Shown piece after piece: positions 57,060-64,000 of a stretch of 64,000 nt of DNA. The notes under the pieces are model-generated. The model ran no database searches. It had not been told where the DNA came from and saw nothing but the letters and a program-made list of their open reading frames with translations. Source of the DNA: Bifidobacterium moraviense. GTDB lineage: Bacteria > Actinomycetota > Actinomycetes > Actinomycetales > Bifidobacteriaceae. The position numbers and the translations under genes were made by a program. Position 1 is the first letter of the stretch. Every line of letters begins with the position of its first letter. The DNA is taken from the NCBI RefSeq assembly GCF_012932365.1, contig NZ_JAAIIH010000015.1, forward strand, positions 1 to 64,000, given 5' to 3'.

Positions 57060-57668
57060 ATGTCATACGTACGCATCGGCGTGGCCGGCCCGGTCGGCTC
57101 CGGCAAGACCGCGCTCATCGAACGCCTCACCCGCAAGATGGCCGACGACTACAGCATCTGCGTCGTCACCAACGACATCTACACCAAGGAGGACGCCGAG
57201 TTCCTCATCGAGCATTCGCGTCTCTCGCCCGACCGCATCGTGGGCGTGGAGACCGGCGGATGCCCGCATACCGCGATCCGCGAGGACTGCTCGATGAACC
57301 TGGAGGCGTGCGAGGCGATGGCCAAGGCGCATCCGGACGTGCAGATCATGTTCGTGGAGTCCGGCGGCGACAACCTGTCCGCCACGTTCAGCCCCGATCT
57401 GGCCGACGCGACGATCTACGTGATCGCCACCGACGAGGGCGACAAGATCCCGCGCAAGGGCGGACCGGGCGTCACGCGCTCCGATCTGCTCGTCATCAAC
57501 AAGGCCGATCTTGCGCCGCTCGTGCACGCCGACCTCGACGTGATGGCGCGCGACTCCGAGCGCATGCGCAACGGCCGTCCGTACATCTTCACCGACCTCA
57601 TGGGCGGCGCGGGCGTGGACGACGTGATCGCGTGGATCAAGAAGTACGTCCTGTTCGAAGGCATGTGA
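57060..57668 (+). CDS. ureG: Urease accessory GTPase UreG
   Basis: The 202-residue SIMIBI-class GTPase has P-loop GPVGSGKT at residue 10, [13 protein letters not shown], the metal-binding [15 protein letters not shown] (Cys-Pro-His), switch [12 protein letters not shown] and the guanine motif NKAD. Length and motifs are canonical. GTP hydrolysis drives nickel transfer into urease. AAGGAGAACC precedes the ATG. Confidence 0.97.
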   Translation: MSYVRIGVAGPVGSGKTALIERLTRKMADDYSICVVTNDIYTKEDAEFLIEHSRLSPDRIVGVETGGCPHTAIREDCSMNLEACEAMAKAHPDVQIMFVESGGDNLSATFSPDLADATIYVIATDEGDKIPRKGGPGVTRSDLLVINKADLAPLVHADLDVMARDSERMRNGRPYIFTDLMGGAGVDDVIAWIKKYVLFEGM

Positions 57669-57677
57669 CCGCCCGTC

Positions 57678-57817
57678 GCGTCCGTTTTCGTATCAACCCG
57701 TACGAAAATGGACGCCAAGCCACCGTCAGAGTCCGGTTTCGTACCGACCGATACAAAACCGGACGCCACCGCCCCATCAGCGTCCGATCCCGTATCGACC
57801 CGTACGAAAACGGACGC
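57678..57817. repeat. Three hairpin repeats at 51-base spacing between ureG and ureD
   Basis: Imperfect palindromes of 38 bases at 57678-57715, 57729-57766 and 57780-57817 begin G(C/A)GTCCG and end GGACGC, with inner TTTCGTA and TACGAAAA words. The units start exactly 51 bases apart. They fill the gap between ureG and ureD. Confidence 0.8.
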
Positions 57818-57860
57818 GACGCAACCGCCACGCAACCGTCCACCCGCAAAGGACCCACCC

Positions 57861-58718
57861 ATGGCCAGCAGCACCTTCAGGCTCACGACCGCGTTCCGCC
57901 ACGGCCGCACGAAGATCGACGACGTCTACTTCGAGGCGCCGTTCAAGCTCATGACGCCGTTCGCCAACGGCCGCCACTCGGACTTCATCGTCATGCTGGC
58001 CTCGCCGGGATTCCTCAAGGGCGACGAGGCGCACATCGCCATCGACTTTGCGCCGGGCACCGATTCGACGATCCGCACGCAGAGCTACGAGAAGGTGCTC
58101 GACACCGCGGACGGCGCGGCATCGCGCACGATCGACCTCACCGCTCGGGGCGACGCGAAGGCCGTGTTCCTGCCGTTCCCGGTGATCCCGTTCCGCGGCA
58201 GCACGTTCATGAACCAGACCACCGCGCGCATCAGCGCCGCCTCCACGTTCGTGTACGGCGACGTGGTGACGTGCGGACGCGTGGGGATGGGCGAGCGCTG
58301 GGCGATGCGGCGGTTCGCGAACCGCATGCGCGTGTTCGTGGACGACCGGCTGGCCTTCGCCGACCGTCTGCTGCTCGAGCCGGACGCGTTCGACTACACC
58401 GAGCTGGGCATGTGGCGCGAGTTCACGCACTGCGGCGTCGCGTACGCGCACCTGCCGGAAACCGATCCCGCCGATTCCGCCGATCACGCCGATTCGACCG
58501 CGCCTACCGATCCCGCCGCGCGCGAGGCCGACCGCGTCGCCGCACGAATCGCCGCCGAGGACGCGCTGATCGAGCGCATCCGCGACCACGCGCGTGCCAT
58601 CGGCTTCACCGGCGAGCTGGGCGTGAGCCGCGCGGTGAGCGGCGTGTGCGTGCGTCTGCTCACCACGCGCGGCGACGACGCGTTCGACTTCATCCGTGAC
58701 GTCGCCGACATGGTGTGA
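57861..58718 (+). CDS. ureD: Urease accessory protein UreD (UreH)
   Basis: The 285-residue protein has UreD features: FEAPFKLMTPF, FLKGDEAHIAIDFAPG, RTQSYEKV, PVIPFRGSTFMNQT and MGERWAMRRFANRM. UreD scaffolds UreF-UreG on apo-urease. A Asp/Ala-rich insertion at about 205-225 breaks the C-terminal part. The ATG at 57861 has AAAGGACCC upstream; the frame extends back through the hairpin repeats, which is not credible coding. It is the last of the rightward accessory genes. Confidence 0.9.
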   Translation: MASSTFRLTTAFRHGRTKIDDVYFEAPFKLMTPFANGRHSDFIVMLASPGFLKGDEAHIAIDFAPGTDSTIRTQSYEKVLDTADGAASRTIDLTARGDAKAVFLPFPVIPFRGSTFMNQTTARISAASTFVYGDVVTCGRVGMGERWAMRRFANRMRVFVDDRLAFADRLLLEPDAFDYTELGMWREFTHCGVAYAHLPETDPADSADHADSTAPTDPAAREADRVAARIAAEDALIERIRDHARAIGFTGELGVSRAVSGVCVRLLTTRGDDAFDFIRDVADMV

Positions 58719-58747
58719 GACGGGCCCGGACGGGTTCGGATGTGGAA

Positions 58748-58891
58748 ACGGACGGTTCGGGGACTCAGATCGTCCGCTCCCACATCCGTCGCTCCTTGCG
58801 GATGTGCAGACGGACAAATTCAGCGGCCGGATCGTCCGTTCGCACATCCGTTCCTCATTGTCGGGTGTGCGAACGGACGCGCAGGCGCCCA
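58748..58891 (+). repeat. 144-bp direct repeat, left copy
   Basis: This copy matches 62051-62194 at all but two positions that I can see. It contains CGTCCG / CGGACG inverted words able to fold. It lies directly after ureD and, with its partner, brackets the three-gene redox cassette. The rest of 58719-59104 has no gene. Confidence 0.88.
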
Positions 58892-59104
58892 CCCGCCGAG
58901 CTGGCACCATTCCCGATGCCGGCGACGATCGGCATACGACGATCGCGACGTGACGTAATGAGAGATGGCTCACATGAGCACCTATTTCCAGCAAACGTCC
59001 AGCTTTCCTGCACTGGTCATCCAAGCTCGATCCATAGCCTCGCATACGAGGGGCGGCCGGAAACCGGCCGGCATATCAGCAACCGCAACCGTCAGGGGGG
59101 ACGC

Positions 59105-59644
59105 ATGAACGCCAACGCCACAAAAACGCTCATCGCCGTGGTTGCCGGACTCGCGGTGATCGGCGACGCCTTTCTGCTGTTCGTCAAGCCGCAGCTGACC
59201 GGCAGCAGGACCGCGGTCGGCACCGGAGCCGCGGCATCGGGCGCAATCAGCGGATCGTCGTCGCGCGCACAGAGCCCGGCGACGCCATCGCAACCGGTCT
59301 CGCCGTCCACGTCCGGCAGCGCATCCGCCGATGCCGACGCATCCACGACCACGCTCAAGGACGGCACGTACACCAGTGTCGCCACGCCCAACGAGTACGG
59401 CGAGGTGCAGCTGCAGGTCACCGTGTCCGGCGGATCGATCACGGACATCGCCGCGGTCGCGTACCCGAACCACACGAGCCGATCGCAGGGCATCAGCGCG
59501 CAGGCCATCCCACAGCTCATCGACCGGGCGATCAGCGCGCAGAGTTCGGACATCCAATTCGTCTCCGGCGCGACTGAAACGTCCACGGCGTTCGTGAACT
59601 CGCTGCAGGACGCCATCAACCAGTCGCTCAACGCGGGGCAGTAA
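59105..59644 (+). CDS. Exported FMN-binding domain protein
   Basis: The 179-residue protein has an N-terminal membrane anchor or uncleaved signal (about 7-28), a Ser/Ala-rich linker (about 35-80) and an FMN-binding domain of the NqrC/RnfG type (about 85-175) ending in FVSGATETST. The SGAT motif carries the Thr to which ApbE attaches FMN covalently; the apbE gene is the next one, four bases downstream. The ATG at 59105 has GGGGGG upstream. It would be an outward-facing one- or two-electron carrier. Confidence 0.85.
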   Translation: MNANATKTLIAVVAGLAVIGDAFLLFVKPQLTGSRTAVGTGAAASGAISGSSSRAQSPATPSQPVSPSTSGSASADADASTTTLKDGTYTSVATPNEYGEVQLQVTVSGGSITDIAAVAYPNHTSRSQGISAQAIPQLIDRAISAQSSDIQFVSGATETSTAFVNSLQDAINQSLNAGQ

Positions 59645-59647
59645 CCC

Positions 59648-60439
59648 ATGCGAACCGCCGCGCAGCCGCTCATCCGCACCCGCGTCGCGCACGCGATGAC
59701 GGTCCCGTTCACCATGCAGCTGGTCGCCGCACCGGACACGGAACCGGAACGTCTCGACGATCTGGCCGACCGGTCGATCCCTCGCATCAAGGCGTGGCTT
59801 GACCACGTGGAAACCGTGTTTTCCCCGTTCCGCGCCGATTCGTCGGTCGGACGCGCGCGGCGGGGCGACTGGCGGGCGTTGGTCGAGGACCCGGACTTCG
59901 CCGAGGTGTACGCCCTGTGCAAGCAGGCGAAGACGCTGACGGACGGGCATTTCGATGCGATGCACGCCGGCGCGTACGACCCGACCGGACTGGTCAAGGG
60001 CTGGGCCGTCGAGCGCGCGCTCGACCGGTTCCTCATCCCGCTGGTGCGCGCCGGCGAGGTCGCGGCCGCGGCGCTGGGCGGCGGCGGGGACGTGCGGACC
60101 GCGGTGGCGCACGACTCCGACTTCGTCTGGCACATCGGCGTGGCCGACCCGTTCGCGCCGAACACCGCGGACCACCCCACCCTGCGCACGATCAGCCTGC
60201 GCGACGGGGCCGTGGCCACCTCCGGCACGGCGAGACGCGGCGAACACATCACGCGCACCGCACACGATCTCGCCCAGGCCACCGTGGTGGACGATCGTCT
60301 GACCTTCGCGGACATGTGGGCCACCACGGCCATCGCGGCCGGCGAGCGCACGTTCCGCGATCTGACAGCCCGCCATCCCGACCGCCGCATCATGGCCGTG
60401 CTGGTGCGCGCCGATCGCACGGTGGCCGACATCGCCTAG
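59648..60439 (+). CDS. apbE: FAD:protein FMN transferase (ApbE family)
   Basis: The 263-residue protein has the ApbE fold: RIKAWLDHVETVFSPFRADSSVGR, GHFDAMHAGAYDPTGLVKGWAVERA, GGGGDVR and DMWATTAIA with the metal-binding Asp. It transfers FMN from FAD to a Thr of target proteins, here most likely the protein encoded just upstream. No lipoprotein signal is visible, so the site of action is unclear; cytoplasmic forms exist. Its start is four bases after the preceding stop. Confidence 0.88.
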   Translation: MRTAAQPLIRTRVAHAMTVPFTMQLVAAPDTEPERLDDLADRSIPRIKAWLDHVETVFSPFRADSSVGRARRGDWRALVEDPDFAEVYALCKQAKTLTDGHFDAMHAGAYDPTGLVKGWAVERALDRFLIPLVRAGEVAAAALGGGGDVRTAVAHDSDFVWHIGVADPFAPNTADHPTLRTISLRDGAVATSGTARRGEHITRTAHDLAQATVVDDRLTFADMWATTAIAAGERTFRDLTARHPDRRIMAVLVRADRTVADIA

Positions 60440-60484
60440 CCTCGACCTGCGGCCATTCGCAACCAACCCAAGGAGCCGGAACTC

Positions 60485-61867
60485 ATGAAACGCATCAACA
60501 CCACCGTCACGCTGGCCTGGGCCGTCATCCTGTTCGTCGTGCCGCTGCCGCTGCTCGCCACGCTGGCCTATGGACTGCCGTCGATCTACGCAGACCAGCT
60601 GTTCGGCATCGAGATCGGCGTCGTCGCCTACACGTGGATGCTCGCCGCCGTGTACCTCGCATGCCGTCCGCGCTGGGTGGACCGGACCGTGGGCCTGCCG
60701 CACATGTACATGATCCACGGCATGCTGGCGATTCTGGCGATCGCGGCGGCGTTCGTCCACCAGTCGCTGCTGCCGGGCGCGGGCGCGCTGATCGGGATGA
60801 CCGGCCACATGGGCCTGTACCTGTTCATGGCCGTGGCCGTGTGGTCGCTGGTGTTCATGGCCGGGTGGCTCACATCCCGCGTGGCGTGGCTCGCCAGACT
60901 CAAGCGCACGCTGGAGCGGCTGTTCCGCCACGAGATGAGCGTATGGCTGCACCGGCTCAACCTCGTGGCGATCGCGCTGATCGTGCTGCATGTGCACGTG
61001 ATCGACTACATCGCGGCGATCCGCCCGTTCATCCTGCTGTTCGATGCGCTCACCATCGCCGTATTCGCGTACTACGTGTGGAGCGTCATCGCCCGACGCG
61101 CCTACGCGCTGCGCGGACGCGTGGCCTCGGTACGTCCGCTCGCCGACCGCGTGAACGAGCTGGCCGTCACGTTGGAGGGCGCCGAAGGACGTGCGACGCA
61201 CTGGAATCCGGGCGACTTCGCGTTCATCGCATTCCCCGGCGAGCGCGGCATGCACGAATACCACCCGTTCTCGCTGACCAACGCGCGGCAGAACAACGTC
61301 CCGCAGGATGGAACGGCAACGTCCGCCGCCTCCGTCCCGCCGACGATGACGTTCGCCATCCGCGCCGACGGCGACTTCACCTCGCGCATCGCCGCGCTGC
61401 GCCCCGGCACCGACGTGCGCGTCATACCGCCGTACGGCCGCTATGCCGAGTTCATCCGCGAGCGGGACGCGCATCTCGCGCGCGTTGCGCGGGGTACGCA
61501 GACCGCGCAGAACGCCCCCGCATCCCCGCTCGTGCTCATCGGCGGGGGCATCGGCATCACCCCGCTGCTCGGCGTGCTCACCGCGTACGCCGGCACCGGC
61601 CGCCCGGTCGATCTGCTCTACACGGCCCGCGGCGACCGCGATTTCATCTACCGCAGCGAACTTGAGCGATTCGCCTCCTCCGCGCCCGCCACCCGCGTGC
61701 GACTCGTCACCGCACGGCCGGACGATGCGCTGATCGCCCCGATGATCCGCCCCGATGCCGCCTATCTGGTCGCCGGTCCGCACGGCATGATGGTCGCCGT
61801 GCGCCGGATCCTCGCGGCGCACGGCGTGCCGGCCGACGCGATGTACTACGAACCGTTCTCGATGTGA
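60485..61867 (+). CDS. Ferric-reductase-like transmembrane flavohaem oxidoreductase
   Basis: The 460-residue protein has about six N-terminal helices with His residues spaced for two haems (MIHGML, AFVHQS, WLHRLN, LHVHVID), then a ferredoxin-NADP reductase module: FAD motif HPFSLTN, and nucleotide-binding GGGIGITPLLGVL followed by a C-terminal YYEPF. NAD(P)H electrons would pass via FAD and haem across the membrane. The ATG follows AAGGAGCCGG. With the FMN protein and ApbE it suggests an electron-export or ferric/flavin reductase system. Confidence 0.85.
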   Translation: MKRINTTVTLAWAVILFVVPLPLLATLAYGLPSIYADQLFGIEIGVVAYTWMLAAVYLACRPRWVDRTVGLPHMYMIHGMLAILAIAAAFVHQSLLPGAGALIGMTGHMGLYLFMAVAVWSLVFMAGWLTSRVAWLARLKRTLERLFRHEMSVWLHRLNLVAIALIVLHVHVIDYIAAIRPFILLFDALTIAVFAYYVWSVIARRAYALRGRVASVRPLADRVNELAVTLEGAEGRATHWNPGDFAFIAFPGERGMHEYHPFSLTNARQNNVPQDGTATSAASVPPTMTFAIRADGDFTSRIAALRPGTDVRVIPPYGRYAEFIRERDAHLARVARGTQTAQNAPASPLVLIGGGIGITPLLGVLTAYAGTGRPVDLLYTARGDRDFIYRSELERFASSAPATRVRLVTARPDDALIAPMIRPDAAYLVAGPHGMMVAVRRILAAHGVPADAMYYEPFSM

Positions 61868-61944
61868 CGCGTCCGAGGCGCGGCTGCCCGCACGGGCCCG
61901 CTCCAAGGCGATCGCCGGTCCGGCACCGCGCCTCGCCATGCCAC

Positions 61945-62050
61945 GAAAACGTCCGTCCGCACACCCGCACACGGAATCGGGTGTTCCCACGGACGTTCCA
62001 CGCCCCGAAAACGTCCGCCGGCACACCCGCACACGGAATCGGGTGTTCCC
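61945..62050. repeat. 62-base tandem hairpin repeat next to the right 144-bp repeat
   Basis: GAAAACGTCCG starts at 61945 and 62007, each followed by a CACACCCGCACACGGAATCG core and GGGTGTTCCCACGGACG. Each unit folds through GTCCG / CGGAC arms. It lies just after the reductase gene and runs straight into the 144-bp repeat. Confidence 0.8.
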
Positions 62051-62194
62051 ACGGACGGTTCGGGGGCTCAGATCGTCCGCTCCCACATCCGTCGCTCCTT
62101 GCGGATGTGCAGACGGACAAATTCGGCGGCCGGATCGTCCGTTCGCACATCCGTTCCTCATTGTCGGGTGTGCGAACGGACGCGCAGGCGCCCA
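62051..62194 (+). repeat. 144-bp direct repeat, right copy
   Basis: Same orientation as 58748-58891, offset 3303 bases, differing at two visible positions (GGGGGCTC for GGGGACTC, and ATTCGGCG for ATTCAGCG). It ends ten bases before the ureC stop region. Confidence 0.88.
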
Positions 62195-62204
62195 GAACAG
62201 GAAG

Positions 62205-63929
62205 CTAGAACAGGAAGTACCGCTGCGCCAGCGGCAGCTCGTCCACCGGATCGGAGTGCACGAGCTCGCCGTCCACGGTCACCTGGAACGTCTCCGGGTT
62301 GACGCGGATGTCCGCGAGCGTGCTGTTGAACTTGAGGTCCTTCTTGCCGATGTCGCGGCAGCCGCGCACTGGCAGCACCTGACGCGCCAGGCCGAGCTTG
62401 CCCTTGATGTCGTCGTCGTACGCCGCCTGCGAGACGAACGTGACGCACGAGTTGGAGAGCGCCTTGCCGAGCGCGCCGAACATGTCGCGGTACAGCACCG
62501 GCTCGGGCGTGGGGATGGACGCGTTCGCGTCGCCCATGCGCGAGTAGGCGATCGATCCGCCCTTGATCACCATCTCCGGCTTGGCGCCGAACAGCGCTGG
62601 CTGCCACAGCACGAGGTCGGCGAGCTTGCCGACCTCCACCGAGCCCACGTACTGCGCGATGCCGTGCGTGATGGCCGGGTTGATGGTGAACTTCGACACG
62701 TAGCGCTTGACGCGGAAGTTGTCGTTGCGGTTGTTGTCGTGCGCGTCCTCGGGCAGGGGGCCGCGCTGCTTCTTCATCTTGTCGGCGGTCTGGATGGTGC
62801 GCGTGATCACCTCGCCCACGCGGCCCATGGCCTGCGAGTCGGAGCTCATCATCGAGATGATGCCCATGTCGTGCAGCACGTCCTCGGCGCCGATCGTCTC
62901 GGGTCGGATGCGCGAATCGGCGAACGAGATGTCCTCCGGCACGTTGCGGTCAAGATGATGGCACACCATCATCATGTCGAGATGCTCGTCGATCGTGTTG
63001 CGCGTGAACGGCATGGTCGGATTCGTGGAGCTCGGCAGCATGTTGGGGAAGCCCGCCGCGCGGATGATGTCGGGCGCGTGGCCGCCGCCGGCGCCTTCGG
63101 TGTGGTACGTGTGGATCGCGCGTCCCTTGAACGCGGCGATGGTGTCTTCCACGCAGCCGCCTTCGTTGAGCGTGTCGGTGTGGATGGCCACCTGCACGTC
63201 CATCTCGTCGGCCACGCCCAGGCACGTGTCGATCACGGCGGGCGTGGAGCCCCAGTCCTCGTGGATCTTGAGGCCTGCGGCGCCGGCGCGGATCTGCTCG
63301 CGCAGCGGCTCGGGGCTGGAGTCGTTGCCCTTGCCCAGATACGCGATGTTGACGGGCAGCGCTTCGGCGGCTTCGATCATGCGCGCGATGTGGAACGCGC
63401 CGGGGTTGCACGTGGTCGCGTTGGTGCCGTCCGCGGGGCCGGTGCCGCCGCCCACCATCGTGGTGACGCCGCCTGCGAGCGCGGTGCGCACCTGCTGCGG
63501 GGAGATGAAGTGGATGTGGGTGTCGAGGCCGCCCGCGGTGACGATGAGGCCTTCGCCGGCGATCGCCTCGGTGCCGGAGCCGACTTCGAGTCCGGGCGTC
63601 ACGCCGCTCATGGTCTGCGGGTTGCCGGCCTTGCCGATCGCGCTGATCTTGCCGTCCTTGATGCCGATGTCGGCCTTGTAGATGCCCGTGTAGTCGACGA
63701 TGAGCGCGTTCGTGATGACCGTGTCCGGCGATTCGACGTCGAGCTGCACGGACGACTGGCCCATGCCGTCGCGGAACGACTTGCCGCCGCCGAACTTGAG
63801 CTCGTCGCCGTAATGCGTGTAGTCCTTTTCGACTTCGATGACGAGGTTCGTGTCCGCCAGACGCACGCGGTCGCCCGTAGTGGGCCCGAACATGCCGGCG
63901 TAGTCCTTGCGCGTGATGATCCTGCTCAT
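62205..63929 (-). CDS. ureC: Urease alpha subunit UreC
   Basis: The 574-residue catalytic subunit is complete: nickel ligands HIHFI, carbamylated Lys near 220 in [31 protein letters not shown], flap Cys-His in [10 protein letters not shown] and nickel Asp in SSDSQAMGR. It hydrolyses urea to ammonia and carbamate. The ATG at 63929 follows AAAGGACTTG. It is transcribed toward the accessory genes, unlike many urease operons; ureA/ureB are expected upstream, beyond the window edge. A GGCTCCCC repeat lies just before it. Confidence 0.97.
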   Translation of the reverse strand: MSRIITRKDYAGMFGPTTGDRVRLADTNLVIEVEKDYTHYGDELKFGGGKSFRDGMGQSSVQLDVESPDTVITNALIVDYTGIYKADIGIKDGKISAIGKAGNPQTMSGVTPGLEVGSGTEAIAGEGLIVTAGGLDTHIHFISPQQVRTALAGGVTTMVGGGTGPADGTNATTCNPGAFHIARMIEAAEALPVNIAYLGKGNDSSPEPLREQIRAGAAGLKIHEDWGSTPAVIDTCLGVADEMDVQVAIHTDTLNEGGCVEDTIAAFKGRAIHTYHTEGAGGGHAPDIIRAAGFPNMLPSSTNPTMPFTRNTIDEHLDMMMVCHHLDRNVPEDISFADSRIRPETIGAEDVLHDMGIISMMSSDSQAMGRVGEVITRTIQTADKMKKQRGPLPEDAHDNNRNDNFRVKRYVSKFTINPAITHGIAQYVGSVEVGKLADLVLWQPALFGAKPEMVIKGGSIAYSRMGDANASIPTPEPVLYRDMFGALGKALSNSCVTFVSQAAYDDDIKGKLGLARQVLPVRGCRDIGKKDLKFNSTLADIRVNPETFQVTVDGELVHSDPVDELPLAQRYFLF

Positions 63930-63950
63930 GATTTCAAGTCCTTTATTCCA

Positions 63951-63999
63951 GGCTCCCCTCTCTGAGGGGAGCTGTCAGCGAAGCTGACTGAGGGGAGCC
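63951..63999. repeat. GGCTCCCCTC palindromic repeat upstream of ureC
   Basis: A full unit: GGCTCCCCTC, GAGGGGAGCTGTCAGCG, AAGCTGACTGAGGGGAGCC. It lies between ureC and its presumed upstream neighbour and is the same family as 22636-22762 and 56874-57025. Confidence 0.8.
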
Positions 64000-64000
64000 A

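Noticed and set aside
57678..57817. N-terminal extension of UreD through the hairpin repeats
   Set aside because: The extension is translated repeat sequence; a proper ribosome site precedes the ATG at 57861.
58982..62161. 1059-residue minus-strand open frame across the redox cassette
   Set aside because: It is antisense to three well-supported genes and runs through both repeat regions.

Overview
The window looks like chromosomal DNA from a Bifidobacterium or a very close relative. The inference rests on very high GC, short AAGGAG-type ribosome sites, abundant LacI-family sugar regulators, a GH127 arabinofuranosidase closely resembling B. longum HypBA1, a sortase-C pilus locus, a dnaK-grpE-dnaJ-hspR operon with a HAIR operator, and a urease/nickel locus known from some bifidobacteria. 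The species cannot be fixed from this window. No rRNA, tRNA, CRISPR array, transposase or phage gene was recognised.

Layout, left to right. 1-1111: gene-free repeat array and a terminator. 1112-7258: a 2048-residue secreted multidomain glycosidase (GH59/GH30-like) behind a LacI-type operator. 7781-13629: leftward genes for a hydroxyacyl-CoA dehydrogenase, an acetamidase/formamidase, a GntR regulator and a polar amino-acid-type ABC importer, with a strong palindromic operator in front of the binding protein. 14186-16364: HAD hydrolase and MATE exporter. 16632-21635: GPH sugar symporter, GH127 enzyme and a divergent LacI regulator. 21747-26436: hspR, dnaJ, grpE, dnaK. 26788-29094: secreted alkaline phosphatase. 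29714-40658: a maltose/alpha-glucan region (LacI, TraX-like membrane protein, pullulanase, malEFG-type importer, GH13 alpha-glucosidase, HAD protein). 40758-47720: sortase-assembled pilus locus whose tip-adhesin gene is split by an in-frame amber codon. 47992-51743: heterodimeric ABC exporter. 52077-63929: nickel ECF transporter (cbiMQO), ureE-F-G-D, a three-gene flavin/redox cassette between two 144-bp direct repeats, and ureC on the opposite strand, with ureAB presumably beyond the right edge.

How it fits together. Secreted and surface enzymes release sugars. LacI regulators appear to control uptake and degradation through a shared TGCAAACGTT-like operator seen in front of the large glycosidase, the LacI gene itself, the importer/GH13 divergent promoter and the pilus operon. 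Nickel import through CbiMQO and the UreEFGD chaperones would supply urease, giving ammonia from urea.

The intergenic DNA is unusually full of palindromic repeats from at least five families. They lie inside the heat-shock and urease operons and around the redox cassette. The points most worth a second look are the amber codon in the tip adhesin, the redox cassette bracketed by direct repeats, the large dyad-symmetric repeat array present twice about 51 kb apart, and the shared operator network.
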